From NCBI GenBank assembly GCA_020226215.1, contig CM035234.1:15032713-15096712 (forward strand): a stretch of 64,000 nt of DNA. The letters are read 5' to 3'. The notes under the pieces were generated by a model that was given only the letters and a program-made list of their open reading frames with translations, made no database searches and was not told where the DNA came from. This DNA is from Sindora glabra. Its lineage: Eukaryota; Streptophyta; Magnoliopsida; Fabales; Fabaceae. This document shows, piece by piece, positions 1 through 12,840 of this stretch; the stretch's first letter is position 1; every line of letters starts with the position of its first letter. Position numbers and translations under genes: made by a program.

Positions 1-285
1 CAAATTTTGACATTTTATCTAATCTGAGTTTGACAACATGATCAATAAAACTATCATAAGTTGTTTATTGGTGAATGGGTAAAATATCAAATATGATATC
101 ATACTCTGTAAATGTAACTAATAATACTATATAAGTTTATATCTTATAATAGTACATCAAAATATGTAACATACACAAGCAAAGGAAGATCTCTGAGGTC
201 TGAGCAAAGTAAAGAGTAATAGTAAGATTACAAAATAAAAGTTGACACACACATGAAGAAACGCATATATGGACTGCTAAAGTAA
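1..285. other. 3' flank of the kiwellin-like gene
   Basis: AT-rich DNA downstream of the minus-strand kiwellin-like gene. It presumably holds that gene's 3' UTR. I see no other gene or RNA here. Confidence 0.4.
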
Positions 286-852
286 TCAAGCGTCTAACCA
301 TGTAATATCCAATCCACCCCATTGATTCTTAGGCACACCCAAGGCTTCCCACACAGCCTTGGAGGCATCAACAATGTTGTTGTTACAAGGAGGTTGATAA
401 TCATGGTCTTTATCACATCCCATAGTTGAGTCGCACTCGTCAACCACCATGGCTACCACGCTTCGGCCATTGGCACTTATGGTTATGTTGTGAAGGCACC
501 TACTCTTGTGGTTGAACCATCCAGTGGAAAGTGCCACAACAGGAGTGTCATCAGAATGATACTGGTTGTCACATTCTGATGGACCTCCCCCATCTCCACC
601 CTTTTGGAAGCTATTCAGGGTGAGATATGCCTTGGTGTGAGCAGACACTGGCGGTGAACATGTGTATGTTGGATACATTTTACCTTGTGCGCAGCAATCT
701 GAATCATTCTCTTGGTTGCACTGCCCAGGAGGAGCCTTCTTTCCTTTGATCCTTCCACTTGGGCGACATTGTTGAGCTTCAATATTAATGCAATTTGACA
801 AGAGAAGGAAAGCCAAGAGAAGAAAGTATGCTTTGAAGCAAAAACTCTTCAT
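286..852 (-). CDS. Kiwellin-like / ripening-related secreted protein
   Basis: Single-exon gene encoding 188 residues. I chose the ATG at 850-852 because the hydrophobic signal peptide (about residues 1-26, rich in Leu, ending near IEAQQ) starts there; the upstream in-frame extension is polar and crosses the TATA region. The mature part has ten cysteines and family hallmarks: [15 protein letters not shown] near its N-terminus, [22 protein letters not shown] and a C-terminal WGGLDITW. Kiwellins are extracellular, cysteine-rich double-psi beta-barrel proteins induced in fruit ripening and defence; some members bind fungal chorismate mutase effectors (known of the family). No reading-frame break is visible, so the gene looks intact. 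The exact ligand of this copy cannot be told from sequence. Confidence 0.9.
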   Translation of the reverse strand: MKSFCFKAYFLLLAFLLLSNCINIEAQQCRPSGRIKGKKAPPGQCNQENDSDCCAQGKMYPTYTCSPPVSAHTKAYLTLNSFQKGGDGGGPSECDNQYHSDDTPVVALSTGWFNHKSRCLHNITISANGRSVVAMVVDECDSTMGCDKDHDYQPPCNNNIVDASKAVWEALGVPKNQWGGLDITWLDA

Positions 853-935
853 TGTGTTTTTGTGCTGATTATTTCTCCTTTCAATCCTTGTGTATGTTCT
901 TTTAGTGCTTAATGCATGGATGATCATTTTGATGG

Positions 936-945
936 CTATATATAG
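936..945 (-). promoter_or_regulatory. TATA box of the kiwellin-like gene
   Basis: CTATATATAG, which reads the same on both strands, lies about 85 bp upstream of the chosen ATG. This spacing would leave a short leader of roughly 50-60 nt and supports the start at 852. Confidence 0.6.
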
Positions 946-2524
946 AGAGTTTTTGATCAAGTGAATCACTTGGCTCTAAAACTAAGAGACATAAGTTTAT
1001 TCAACAAAATGATGTAGGTTTTTTAAGGGTCAAGAAATCAATTCTACACTACCGTATTTAACCAACATGATAACAACAGCTTCCTCTGGTTGATAAATAT
1101 GTTAAGGATTTTTTTCCGACAAAAATGAGGCATCATATTCTCCCAAGAAAATGAATGTTAAGCTGATACTTTTAGTGAAGCGGTTTATTTATTAGTGTCT
1201 TTAAAAATTATGTCTTCAAAGTCATAAGTTCAAACATAAGACATTTTGTGTGCATGTTCGTACTAAGTGATCACTCTTACATTTTAATAAAAAAAAATTT
1301 AAAAAGTTATAGTATCAAAAGGTAAGATTTTTTCTACTCAATTTAATTTGAATGCTGAATAGAATCTTGTGATTGTTTTAAGCCATCACTTGCCAACTTG
1401 CTAGGCACTATATGGACAACGTGATGGGTCAATTAACTGAGGCCGTAAATTTATATAAATTGAAACAAAACAAAGGGAAATTTTAATAGAAATGAAAACA
1501 CAGTTTCTGTCTCCATCAGAAGAAAAGCAAATTCAGAAGGGTAGATTTCCCATTTCAGCATAACCATGCAGTGTTCTCGAGTTATTTGAATAAAGAGCAG
1601 TTAGTTTAGTAAAATCACTAGGCCTGCATATTAATTTATTATTTTGGATTTTATTTTATACAGATTTGTGCCTGAACGCAACGTTGCAACCTCATTTGCT
1701 GCCCGTAATGTAAAAAATACTGTTCCGTTGTCTCTTCTCAGTTACTCTCCAATCAATATTTACTCTCCAATCAAACCTTGGTTGAAATTACCAAATGAAT
1801 TCAAATTCAAAAAAGGAAGATCATCAAGGAGTTTGTCATTTTTACGGACCGGATGTTTCGTGGTATTAATGTCATTTATTGGTATGTACAATTATAAAAA
1901 GTTAAAATGACAAAAATGCTCTATCTATTTACTATTATATATTAGGAGTTTGACGAAAAAAACAACACTCATTATTCTATAAAGTTAGAGAAAGTTGCTT
2001 TCCCCCGATACAATGGTATCACACGCCGTTTGGTTAATTATAAAGTATATAAACGGAATAAAATTACTTTCCACATACAAACAAATGAAATTTTCATGCA
2101 AAGAATACTTTGCCACAAAACAAAGCCTTATTCATCAGTGCTCGTTGATTTTGTTGTATTTCTACGTAAATGGATTAGCAGCATCACTTTTCTCCATGGA
2201 CGATACCAAGCACAAGTTGTACAAGTTGATATTGTTATATGCCAATATAGTGGCATATAGTTTTACGGTTTTTCCAGAAATAATTAGTCATGAGTCAAGC
2301 ATGTCCTCTATGAAGCTAACATCAAACTACATATATAAAGAGAAAAGAATAATTCCTTATACAACACGAGGCTATTACTTCAGCCTAAGTCTCACTAATG
2401 TGAAATGAGATCGTTAGTATTGCAGCTATTCCATGATGGGGGAAAACATGTTACACTACCTCTATAAAGTTCCCCTTCATTGGGAAGTCAGACACTAAGA
2501 AATTTACAACTACAAAAACAGAAA
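946..2524. other. Intergenic region between kiwellin-like gene and RRP46
   Basis: AT-rich. The part nearest 2524 should contain the RRP46 3' UTR. Short open stretches near 1644-1910 and 1995-2408 do not resemble any protein family I know and lack convincing starts. A segment around 1170-1290 looks like an old interspersed repeat but I cannot classify it. Confidence 0.3.
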
Positions 2525-5500
2525 TCACCCAGCTTTAGATGAGTCAATTGGTAATTGCTTCTGTAAGTTCCTTCTCAAAAACTGCGACACACTTGCACAA
2601 GCAGCACGCCCTCGTTCCAGGCAGTGAAGATAATCATCCACTTGAATGAATTCAATCAGGAAACCAATTAGATCAACCATTAGAAAATTAAACTAACACG
2701 CACATCCAAATTGCAACCGCATGTTACGCAGTTCAGAGAATCCACTCAGAGAAGTAAAAATTTATGTTAGAAACTTCGTGTCAAAATTCCTAAATTGCTC
2801 TTTCGCAACTTACTATGCTGTACAATGGAATTCTTATGGTTTTTACTATATAAAATTGAAGAATCAGATAATTGAAGCCTTAGTAAGATAATCATTGAAC
2901 GAATAGATGATTCATGCAAAGTCACATTAAGAAGATATCCAATATCCAAAAAGAACAAAAATTTTAACGTGTGACAGATACCTGACATTGCACCATGGGT
3001 AACAGATGTAATAATTCCATGCTCCATAGGTTCATTGCTAACCTTCAGTGATCCTTCTGGTAGGACTGAAACATTTCTATTTGGGAAGACTAAATAAGCA
3101 AATGCTTTCGTTTTCTGTCATTAAAGAAGAATTACAGCAAATTAGAATTATGTGCAAGAAGCATGGGCCTCAAGGCCCTCAACTGCATTTTGAAATTACA
3201 GTCTATGAACTAGGGAAATGAAAATGGAAACAAGTCCGACCATATTAAAAAGAAAAAACCATAGGTGCAGAGAAAATATAGAAAATGCAAATTGCAGTGT
3301 TCATGTCACAAAATCTGATGTGTTACACTCACTTTGCTACATCCATATGCAGTCAATAATGGGACCATTTTTAGAAAGACATGTGGCAGGACTTGATTAG
3401 TAGACTCTCAAATGTTATGAGCAGCAAATGAAAGCTCTGAAACTAATAATTAGGAACTCTTCCAAATACAGAGAAGACACAAAAAACTTAGACATGACAA
3501 TGAAGATCATAGAACAGATATAGCAACATAGTACATGTAAGGGTTGATATTGATAAGTCAATTGACACGCATGCATTCAAATTGACAGTCAATAATGGAC
3601 GAAAAGATTCTACTAACCTCCTCTTCAAGTTTAGTGGGGTCCAGTATAACATAACCATCTTCTGCTACACAACAACATATTGCGACTAGAAAGACAAGCA
3701 TGATAGAGTCATTATTCTTTGAATAATGTGAAATTAATAACTAAAAGATAATAACCAACAAAATTTTGGTTACCAGAAAGATGTTTGAGTGGGATTCCTG
3801 CATCTACAAGAGCAGCACAGGCTGCATTTATGGCACATGGAAGAAGCTATGAATTAAGTCAAGCTAAAGCAATAAGAGATCCAGAAGCTTACAACATATA
3901 TGAAAATATATTATACAATGTTGGTAACATTCATTGTCCTTTATAATCCTAAAAAGGTCATTAGCACCTGAGCCAAGTCAATGAACAGAATTGGACCATT
4001 AGCACAGAATTGCAGAGACACATTAAATGTTGGGAAGTGGATAAGTTTAAGGTTCATTAGATTGCCACCCATAAATTTCTTCCTGTTGAAAACCTCTGTT
4101 CAAAGAAAAGACTGAGATATTGAAGGATGACTTGCTCTTATATATCATGAAAAACTAATAAATTGAAGATTCAAAAGGAAGAACAATGAGAATCAAGAAT
4201 GACCAATAAAATGAAGATTAGAAAGCAAAGAAATTAAAGTTTAAAACAAAGGCTAATTATTGCGGATTGTTGATTGATCCACCTTCCTTCCCTTCCAAAT
4301 ACTCTCCAAAGTACATGAAAGCAAAAAATGTGCCATATTTGATTCACTATCAGACTAAAATCCTAAGAGATACATGTAAAGAAGATCATAATCAAAATCC
4401 ATAACAATAAAGACATGCAAACAAGTAAGGTAAGCTTGCCATCAAAACAGACAACATAACAATCTCAAAGATACAGTTATAGGTCATAATAGAATTAGAT
4501 ATTAAAGTAGGATACAGCCCCGTCATCATGGACAACCTGCAGGAGAAACACAGGATTCAATCTTGCAATACAATAGGCTAGATAATAAGTAAAAATTCTG
4601 CACATAACCAGGAAAATATATACCCACAACCCAAATAAACAGAAGGAGGAAGTGCAGATAAGCTACTCCATCAACAAAAAAATTCAAGACATGAACAACA
4701 ATGGCACAAAATTGCAGAATTGGACAATAAAATTAAAATTTTAAATTGAAATTTCAACGTAAAGGCCCAGCATTATATTTCTTGAATGAGTATCGGACAC
4801 ATTCACGTCAGAACACAAGTCAATAGCACTAGTCCTACTCATTACAATCAAGACATACTTCAACAAATTATTTTCAATCTTACGCTAACTTCTGCATTTT
4901 CACTTTGTTTATGTAAGATCAGAGTTGCATAACAATTTTGTATTCAGATGCATCCCTGAAGTGTTGAATGAGACATAAGTCCAGCAAGTGTGGATATAAG
5001 AGCAAATTTGCATCAAAAAATTCATATTCAGCTGCATTTCATTTTGCACCTATCTTCATGAAGTAGTGAACGAGAAACAAAAAGAAACTACTGGGACTTC
5101 CCATTGATATTTGCCTATTCGCAAACTGTTTTCAAAAGATGCTTGTGCCTTCGTGAAATATTTGATATTAGTTTACTATTTCTAAGGTACGTAAGAGACA
5201 AACGGGGGGGAGGGGGGAATAGTGTTGCTTCACAAGGCCTTATATTCAGGGGAAAGACTGTTCATGACGAAGCTCACCTGGACTATAACTGAAGTTGTGG
5301 TGTTTGGATAAATGGTCCGAAGGCAAATGCTTTCAAGAGTTCTTTTAAGTATCATCTCATATTCCTTCTCCAGTTTTCCTAATCCATGATAGTAGACAAC
5401 CAAAATTAAATAAACTAAATCCAAACGAGTCCAATTCAAGGTAGATTCCAAATCAGTTTCATATGCAACCACGAGTAAGGATTATGTGAAACTAGTGCAT

Positions 5501-6016
5501 TTTGATTCTGGTAAAAAATGTAAATTATAAATTCTAGCTGGAGTATAGAAGCCATAATTAAAAAGTAAAACCAATAAAGAAATAAAATGGTCACATAAAA
5601 TTGAAAGAAAATAAAAATTCCTACCAATCTGTCCCGTCTTAGGCTTCCACATAACTTCAATAGAAGCCTTTTCCGGATTTTCATTCTTCTTAGTTCCAGC
5701 TTTGGGTCCATAAACAGCAGCAAGAACTTTAGTTTCTCCTACAGAACAAATAAAACAAAACATAAATACAAAATAAAACGTTAAAAAGGGGGGGGGGGGG
5801 GACAACGACAACAACATTTACAGAAAAAAGTTTCGAAATAAACATAATACAAATTTGGACAAATCTTAAAATAAGGAAATATAACAGAAAATCGAAGATG
5901 GAACAAGAACCTTGAATCCAATTAGCAGAACCATGTGCCCGATTGAGGACGCTTCGAGAGCAAGCGAGTGGCCTCAATTGATTTAGCGAACGGCCATCAG
6001 TTCTATCGATTTCCAT
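2525..6016 (-). CDS. RRP46: Exosome complex component RRP46 (RNase PH-like), 8 exons
   Basis: Core-ring subunit of the RNA exosome, which carries out 3'-5' processing and decay of RNA in nucleus and cytoplasm; plant RRP46 has an RNase PH fold. Rebuilt exons on the minus strand: 5911-6016, 5625-5738, 5278-5378, 4516-4536, 3774-3846, 3618-3685, 2982-3114, 2525-2640. All introns are GT-AG, every junction keeps frame, and the total is 732 nt or 243 residues, close to the Arabidopsis protein as I remember it. Landmarks in order: MEIDRTDGRSLNQLRPLACS, VLAAVYGPKAGT, EKEYEMILKRTLESIC, VVHDDGALLPCAINAACAAL, AYLVFPN, EHGIITSVTHGAMS. Exon 4 is only 21 nt (VVHDDGA). The upstream in-frame ATG at 6034 would add six residues; the ATG at 6016 matches the family start. 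No disabling change is seen, so the gene is probably functional. Confidence 0.93.
5204..5217. repeat. G-rich tract in RRP46 intron 3
   Basis: Seven G, one A, then six G, in the intron between exons 3 and 4. Probably a polymerase-slippage tract. Confidence 0.7.
5788..5801. repeat. Poly-G(14) tract in RRP46 intron 1
   Basis: Fourteen consecutive G on the plus strand, giving poly-C on the transcribed RRP46 RNA. It sits between exons 1 and 2, about 50 bp upstream of the exon 2 acceptor in transcript order. Confidence 0.7.
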
Positions 6017-6470
6017 CACTGGAGAAGCTACCAAGCAAAAACTTGCTAGAACTTATGTTTCTTACTGTATAAACCCTGGGAATGAAGGTCGAAGAAGAAG
6101 CTGCAGCAACGGTCAGAACAGTGCATCAAGATAACAAGCCGATGAGGAGGACGGAGGAGAACCGGTGTCCCACCCGCGTCCCTCGCGGATAACGGAACGA
6201 TTATTCAAACCAAATAGGTAGCAGACGCACAAGGACGACGACGGCGGCGGCCAAATGAAGAAGGTCGAATAGAGACCTGAACCATTGGAGGGAGAACAAA
6301 CGCACAGTTTCATTAATTCAGAAATTCAATTCTTGTTGTTAGTTGTTGGGCAGAAAAACAAACCAAATGAGTGAGCAATAAAAAAGGTCAAATGGGCCAT
6401 AACCAAAATGTGCTTGAATAATCTGTAGTTTAAATAAGAATCGGACCTAATGACCCAAAAAAAATTCAAC
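6017..6470 (-). promoter_or_regulatory. RRP46 leader and promoter region
   Basis: Noticeably richer in G, C and CpG (especially 6060-6310) than the surrounding DNA, as expected of a housekeeping-gene 5' end. I see no clear TATA box. A 66-codon open stretch at 6113-6313 lies inside it and matches nothing I know. Confidence 0.4.
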
Positions 6471-6749
6471 TTTAAACTCTATTTGTTTCGTAAAAAAAAT
6501 ATTTTTTATAAAAAATATTATTTACATATATACTAATAAAAAAATAATAAGTTATTTATATTAATGATTAAGAAATGTGATACTTAGAAGGTTGGAAATG
6601 AAAAAAAGTAATTTCTTTTTGAAATATGAAAATTTACTTTCCTTAAATTCTTTATATTCAATATCAAGTAAAGCATTTTCTCTCGTTTTAACATTTTATA
6701 ATTATATTTTATGAAAAATATTTTTTAATGGAACAAATGAAGCTTTAAT
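6471..6749. mobile_element. AT-rich MITE with imperfect terminal inverted repeats
   Basis: The left end (reading CTATTTGTTTCG then a long A run and ATATTTTTTATAAAA) is matched in inverted orientation by the right end (ATTTTATGAAAAATATTTTT then GGAACAAATGAAGC). The unit is about 280 bp with no coding capacity. Similar elements lie at 34605-34870 and 52525-52772. Superfamily not assigned because the target duplication is not clear. Confidence 0.5.
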
Positions 6750-7789
6750 GAAAATTAAATCATACTTCTAATAATATAATTTAACTATTAAGTAATATAC
6801 TATATTATTAATTATTAACAAATCTATGTAAATAAGATGTATTTATTTTTTTATTTTTTATGTTCATATATAAAATTTATGCATATTTTTTAACATATCC
6901 TAATTTTAAGAAAATTACATTCATTCAATCTTATCGTAGCTCTATTTCACATAAATAACTAATAAATTAATTAATATTTAATAAGTTAGTTGGTAACTAA
7001 TAATAGCTTATAAGTTATTATCAACTATTAACTATCAATTATAAATTATTAGTTAATTTATTATATAAGAAATATTTTACAAAATTAATTGTTGAACTAA
7101 TTAAAATTATAAAATAACATAAAAAGATATATTACTAAAAATAAAAATGTAAATTAAAATAATTCATATTTATTTAATAATTAAATTATATTTATGCAAT
7201 TAAGATGTTCAAAATAAAAATATATTATTTAATTAATTATACCTATGAACCTATATATTTATTTACTTATATAATTTTTATTATATAATTATTATTTATA
7301 ATAGAATTATAATTATTTAAAATATAATTAATTATATTTTATGGTATTTCATATTTATTTACATATGTATTTTTATATATTTATAGTTTAAATATAAGTA
7401 TATAATTTTGTTAAAATTAAATTAATTATATATTTTATGACATTATATATTTTTATTTGTCAAAGGTTTAGTTTAAGAATATAATTACTTAAATTTTAAT
7501 ATTTGTAATTTTTTATATCGTATATTTATTTATTTACTTACTTAATTTTTTAGTTAATTATTTATAATAAATTTATAAGGATAAACTTGAAATAAAATGA
7601 TGCATTAATGCCTTTTTTTCCTCATTTTATTTTCTTGAAAAGAGATAACCATTAAAAGAGTTTAATTATTTAATACCTAAGACATACCTAAAAATAAAAT
7701 GAAATAACAAGTATTTATCTAAAATGACAAGTGTAGTCTATAATGATGCTTAGTGGCTCTTTCTTTAAACCTAACTACCAAATTTACTG

Positions 7790-9290
7790 ATTTCCATCTC
7801 ATAATAATATAACAATATTATTACAAATATCCCTCATAGCATTAGATGTTTTTCTCATATTTTCATTATTTGTGAAACTATCTTGAATATCTGCGAGTTC
7901 ATCATCATGTATGTAATCTGAATGCTGCTCTAGCATAATAAACATTAGGTCTTCAGCTAAGTTGATTCAAATGTAATTATGTAATGTAAATGCAACTATT
8001 ATAATATCAATCTATGTATGCATACTAAATTGCAACATTTTGCTCAATATCTTCCACATCTTCTTCAAAACTCCAAATGATCTTTCAACACAACTTCAAA
8101 GAGATGAATATGCATAATTAAAGGCTCCATGAGTATTATTTGGTGGCTCATCTTGAAATTATGATTGATGGTATCATGTTTTTAGATCGGATACCAAATA
8201 TCCTTGTTTATCTAGATATCATTTGTCCACCAAATAGCACCTATTTAATTGAAAGACAAAAAATAAGATTAATTTTCATTAAACTTTTTATATCAAATAT
8301 ATATATAAAAAAGATACCTTGTGGTAGGTGAGGAAAATTCATTGTCAGCGTGTTAATTGCATGCATAGAAACACGAGTATTATGCATTAATCCCTCTCAT
8401 CTAACCAATAAAAATGTGAAACACATATTAAAGTCACATATGGCCATGACATTAAAAGTAGAGATCCTTTTTCTTTCTATGTAATGCAACTAATCTGCTT
8501 CAAGGATACATATAACTATATATGTGCCATCAATACATCTAGTACAATCTTATTATGCAATTTTAAATTATAAGATACTGTTCATATAATAGAAGATAAT
8601 ATATGTTATCAAAATTTACATTATAAACAATATCAAAAAAAATATTACCTTAAAGTATGGCATGTATCTGTCATAATTAGCTATTTAAGGTGGAATATAT
8701 TTAAAACTTGGATCCTTTGATTGTATCACATCATGTGCAAGACCAAAAAACCTTTTTTCCTACCATAAATTGCTTCTAAAACTTCATGAAATGCTTTACT
8801 ATTTAAGGTGGAATATATTTAAAACTTTAATCCTTTGGTTGTATCACATTATGTACAAGACCCATAAAACCTTTTTTCCTACCACAATTGCTTCCAAAAC
8901 TTCATGAAATGCTATACTAATAATTGATCCTAATTATTGAAATCATTTGTAAGTATCTCTATTAGAAATACCTAAGGCAATGATGTATAAAAATATACTC
9001 ACTTTCTCAATAACTGACATTCTATCACTTTTTTATAATCTATATTTCATTGATAGTTCTTCACATAATTTCAAAATATACTCGACTCCATTCTAAATGC
9101 ATTCATACATTGTGTAGGGTTTCCATTCAAAACTTCTCTCATTAAATCTTCTCCTCTTTGCAATAAAGTCATGTATGGTTCTTTATAAATATATTTATAA
9201 TAATATGTAGTTATAGCAGTTGTTGTTGAAGCTGCAATTATCCAAAATTTGTTGTTTTTTCTTTCTTTTCTCATTGTCCATGGCACACCT
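7790..9290 (-). pseudogene. HARBI1-type (PIF/Harbinger) transposase pseudogene
   Basis: Reading the minus strand across frames recovers the family in order: NPTQCMNAFRMESSIF (from about 9150), SVIEKVSIFLYIIALGISNR (about 9030-8960), GLAHDVIQSKDPSFKYIPP and YDRYMPYFK (8750-8650), DCTRCIDGT with a catalytic Asp (about 8550), FNVMAICDFNMCFTF (about 8440), CYLVDK (about 8240), SCVERSFGVLKKMWKIL (about 8090-8040) and a C-terminal acidic tail. These match plant HARBI1/ALP1-like DDE transposases as I know them. Many stops and frameshifts break it, and one conserved block is tandemly duplicated (8681-8915). No functional product is expected. Confidence 0.8.
8681..8915. repeat. 118-bp tandem duplication within the Harbinger transposase
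   Basis: CTATTTAAGGTGGAATATAT recurs at 8681 and 8799, and the following sequence matches throughout with scattered differences. The duplicated piece encodes the HEVLEAIV...IPP part of the transposase, so the pseudogene has this block twice. Confidence 0.8.
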
Positions 9291-9589
9291 ATTTCATAGA
9301 AAATATAAAAATGCAAATTTACTAATCTCTATAATAACTAGTTCAATAATCCATACATAAAGATTGTCTCAATAAAATATTATATGTCCAATTATAAAAA
9401 TTCAACACTACCACCATATAAACAAGCATCCAAATTAAATAAAACAAGTTCAAAAATAAAAAAAAATAAATCAAACATTTAGTTTTTCTTTATAGCATGC
9501 ATGTAATTCAACCAAGCCATCCTAAAATTATTATCCTCCATGTTAAGGAATATCTCTCTTCTCATAGCATTCTTAAGCAAATAGAATTA

Positions 9590-10745
9590 ATAACATCACA
9601 TATCACCACTTTTTAATAAGTTGCAATTAACTATCATGCAATTAATTATATTCATTATTGCAACAACATTAATAGTAGATGTTTGAGCATTTTCACTACA
9701 AACAGTTGTGGCATTTGATTCTAAAGCAATCTTACAATAAGTTAGCAAACCATCAATTTGAAATGATAACATTTCTGATCCTGTTGAATGTTTCCCTGAA
9801 TGCTTCATTTGAATAGGATTGATATTTTTTGTAATAGTCCTTGTACCACACTTTTAAGGTTGTCTAAAAATCCCCTAGTACCACTTCTTTCACCTTAGTT
9901 AGGTCCTTTATTACTATTATGACCTTGGTTAGGTACTTGGTTTAGTTTTTGAATACCATCATACCTTTGGTTTGGTATTTGGTTACTACTATGGCTAAGA
10001 TTGCTCACCTCATGCATAAAATCATTCTAAAAACTATTCTTTCTCATTTCCAAATTTTCTAAGTGAGAGTATTGAGAACAAAGATAATCTTGAATATGTT
10101 GTTTCCTATCATTATGTTCTACAACACACGTATCCTCTTTATCACCACTTTTTTCTTTTCTTTTAAAACTCAAGCTATGTTGCATAATATTCACCCTTAA
10201 AGGATCTATTAAAGGTGTAACACAATCTATCCCATCAACTACTATATCTCTAAATAAGTGATCCTATTTTTCTTCAATAGAAGCGTTTATTGCTTTATTA
10301 TGAAACTTTCTAAATTTAGCATTCTCCTACATATACTAAAAATTAAGTATTAAATCCATTGAACTAATTATAAATATATATGATTTATTTTGATTGAATG
10401 GTAGACATAGTAACAAACTAATATTTAGTTTCATGTCCTACCACTCATCTAAATAATTAAGTTTTCCAGAAACAGGGTCCCACCTTAAGCTAGTTTCTAT
10501 CCTCTTAAGTTGTTTTTAAAGACACCAATCTTTCTTCGTTGCATCATATTTATTCTTTATACTTTTGTCACTAAAATTACAGTTAGTTATCCTTTTAAAC
10601 TCCTATTCAAGCTCATGCCATTTAAATGATTGTTTGCATCTATTATTCATTATGCATTTGATACAAATATCACATAAAATAATTATGTTCTCATCTTCCC
10701 AAGTAAAACTCCTTATGTTTTATGCATTGTTATTATTTGATGCTA
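9590..10745 (-). pseudogene. Harbinger Myb/SANT-like DNA-binding protein pseudogene
   Basis: The second gene of PIF/Harbinger elements, whose Myb/SANT-like trihelix domain helps the transposase bind DNA and enter the nucleus (known of the family). Minus-strand reading gives FTWEDENIIILCDICIK, then KWHELE, KSIKNKYDATKKDWCL, SLRWDPVSGKLNYLDEW (about 10710-10440), followed by a low-complexity, Asn- and Gln-rich C-terminal region down to about 9590. Stops interrupt it at several places (after HELE, DWCL and DEW). It lies just upstream of the transposase remnant on the same strand, the usual arrangement. Confidence 0.7.
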
Positions 10746-12840
10746 TCTTTCTTATTAAAATAATCCAACATAGAAATATTAAACAAAAATAGAACCCATT
10801 AAATTCTGCCCTTTAGCAAAATGATAGAAAAATAGCAATAACATTAATTAATTTCTCTAATGCAAAGTAAGCAATAACTTCTAATGGCATTACTTTTGAT
10901 GATAACATTTCTATTTTTATAATGCTCTTCTTATCAAGGTTCCTAATAGGATTTATCTAGGGGAAATTTTCTAAACTCAAAACCAACATTCCTGGACTAA
11001 TGAATAAACTAAATAAATATGTTTCTTATACAATCTATATAAGAGGAAGTCACACATTAATAGTCATACTCATGCAGTATAAATAATAAACTTTTGACAT
11101 TTTAGGATAATGCTAAACTAAAGGATTAACCTCTATATAATTATTTGCTCAAGAGAAGCCTTTGTAGATGGAAAATAGTGTACATTAAGCTAGAAGGATC
11201 CTTAATGCACATAAAACAATAGCAATACCATGGATTACATAGATTATTGATTAGATGAAATAAATTCTAATTTAACATTAAGAATAACAAAGACTAAAGT
11301 GCTTTTGTCATTATTTAAACTTTATGGATGGGGAAAGCCTATATTTGTCAATATTAGATAGGCACACCTTATTCTTACCAGGTTCTACAGATAATGGATC
11401 TCTAAATGTAAGCTTGGTAATGGAAATGAGGCATATGGAAGCTTTTGAGAAGTTTTTCTATGAAAGTATTACCAAAAACTCAAATCACTTGGATCAACTA
11501 TGTAAAGCATGACTTTAAGTTTATACTTCCCAATAAATCTAAGATGGAATGGATAATTAAGTACAACTGGAATAGAAATATAGAAACTTTATTGATGTAA
11601 TAAACTAATAATTGATAGTAAATGTTTATATTGAATAATTAGCTAGCTTAGTTCACACTATAAACTTTGGTCTTTCAAAAGAACAGATTCACATTGCTAC
11701 CACGTATGCTTATACTGATATGTTTACATAGGTGATTCAGAATTGTAGTTTAAGCATTGTAATCAAATGACCAAATTAACTTCATTAATCATGATAGAGA
11801 TTTTAGCAAACAACCACACATGCCTTACATTAATCAAGATATGAAAACTCAGCACTAATGAATTAACCTCATAACTTTTGCAATATACCAGAAAATCACC
11901 CCAACTGATAACCAGAAGAAAGGACGAAGTTTCCATGGCCTCTAATTTAGCATAAAAAATAATAGAGAATGGCTTTTAAAAATGATATTCAATCTTCTTT
12001 GTGATTTTAGCATTAAGAATATTAAAGAATGGCTATTACAAATTAATTCATTTGCTTTGTGATTTTAAAGAAGGCACTAATAATAAATGACTTAAGCTCC
12101 TAAAACTTTGGACCTTTAAAAAATTTTATAGTAAAAGCAATTATAAACTAACAAATTTACCTATAGATTATTATTTTGTTCACTTGATTCATGTGTGAAT
12201 TTAAATTTTTATTGTATATGATGTGAAACTACACTAAACAAAAAGTTATGCTTATAAAATTGCAGAATGGTGATAATGTGTTCATAAACTTCTCTACCTT
12301 CCTCCAATTGTGTCTACTAAATTCCTAACTGTGTTATTTGTAGTTGATTGCAACAAGCCACCAATTTGCTTAAGTATTAGAAACAGTAACAACTAAAACA
12401 ACAATATTTCTCATTCAAAATTCACACTATACATGATCATTGATTAGTAACATAGTATGCATATAAAAAAGCTTGCAATATCTTCATGCTTACCAAAACA
12501 TATTATTATAACTTTCATAGCAATTACACAAACCTTAAATTTTAAGAAATAGAGAATGAATGAAACTTTTGCATAATTGCAAATCCAAAAAAGAAGTAAA
12601 ATTAAAGAAGGAAAAAACCTCATTGTATTGGTTGAAGTCTAGAAGTGTTCTACGATAGTATTCTAGCAATGCTATGGTGATGTCTTGACAGTGCAACAGT
12701 TGTGTTCTAATGATTTGTGGGTTGATAGCATTATGTTTTCAAAAGAAAGTGCTAGACGTTAGATGTTGGAACACATTTTTAGGAAAAAAATTATTCAGAT
12801 TTACATTATAAAAGGTATGCATTGTAAATTAATAAAAAGA
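10746..12840. other. Non-coding interior of the Harbinger element
   Basis: About 2.1 kb between the Myb-like remnant and the right subterminal repeat. I see no coding region; it probably held promoter and intron sequence of the element. Confidence 0.3.

Noticed and set aside
1150..1300. Possible tRNA-derived SINE (words such as AAGTTCAAACATAAG)
   Set aside because: Only a weak B-box-like match, with no A box at the right spacing and no clear tail or target duplication.
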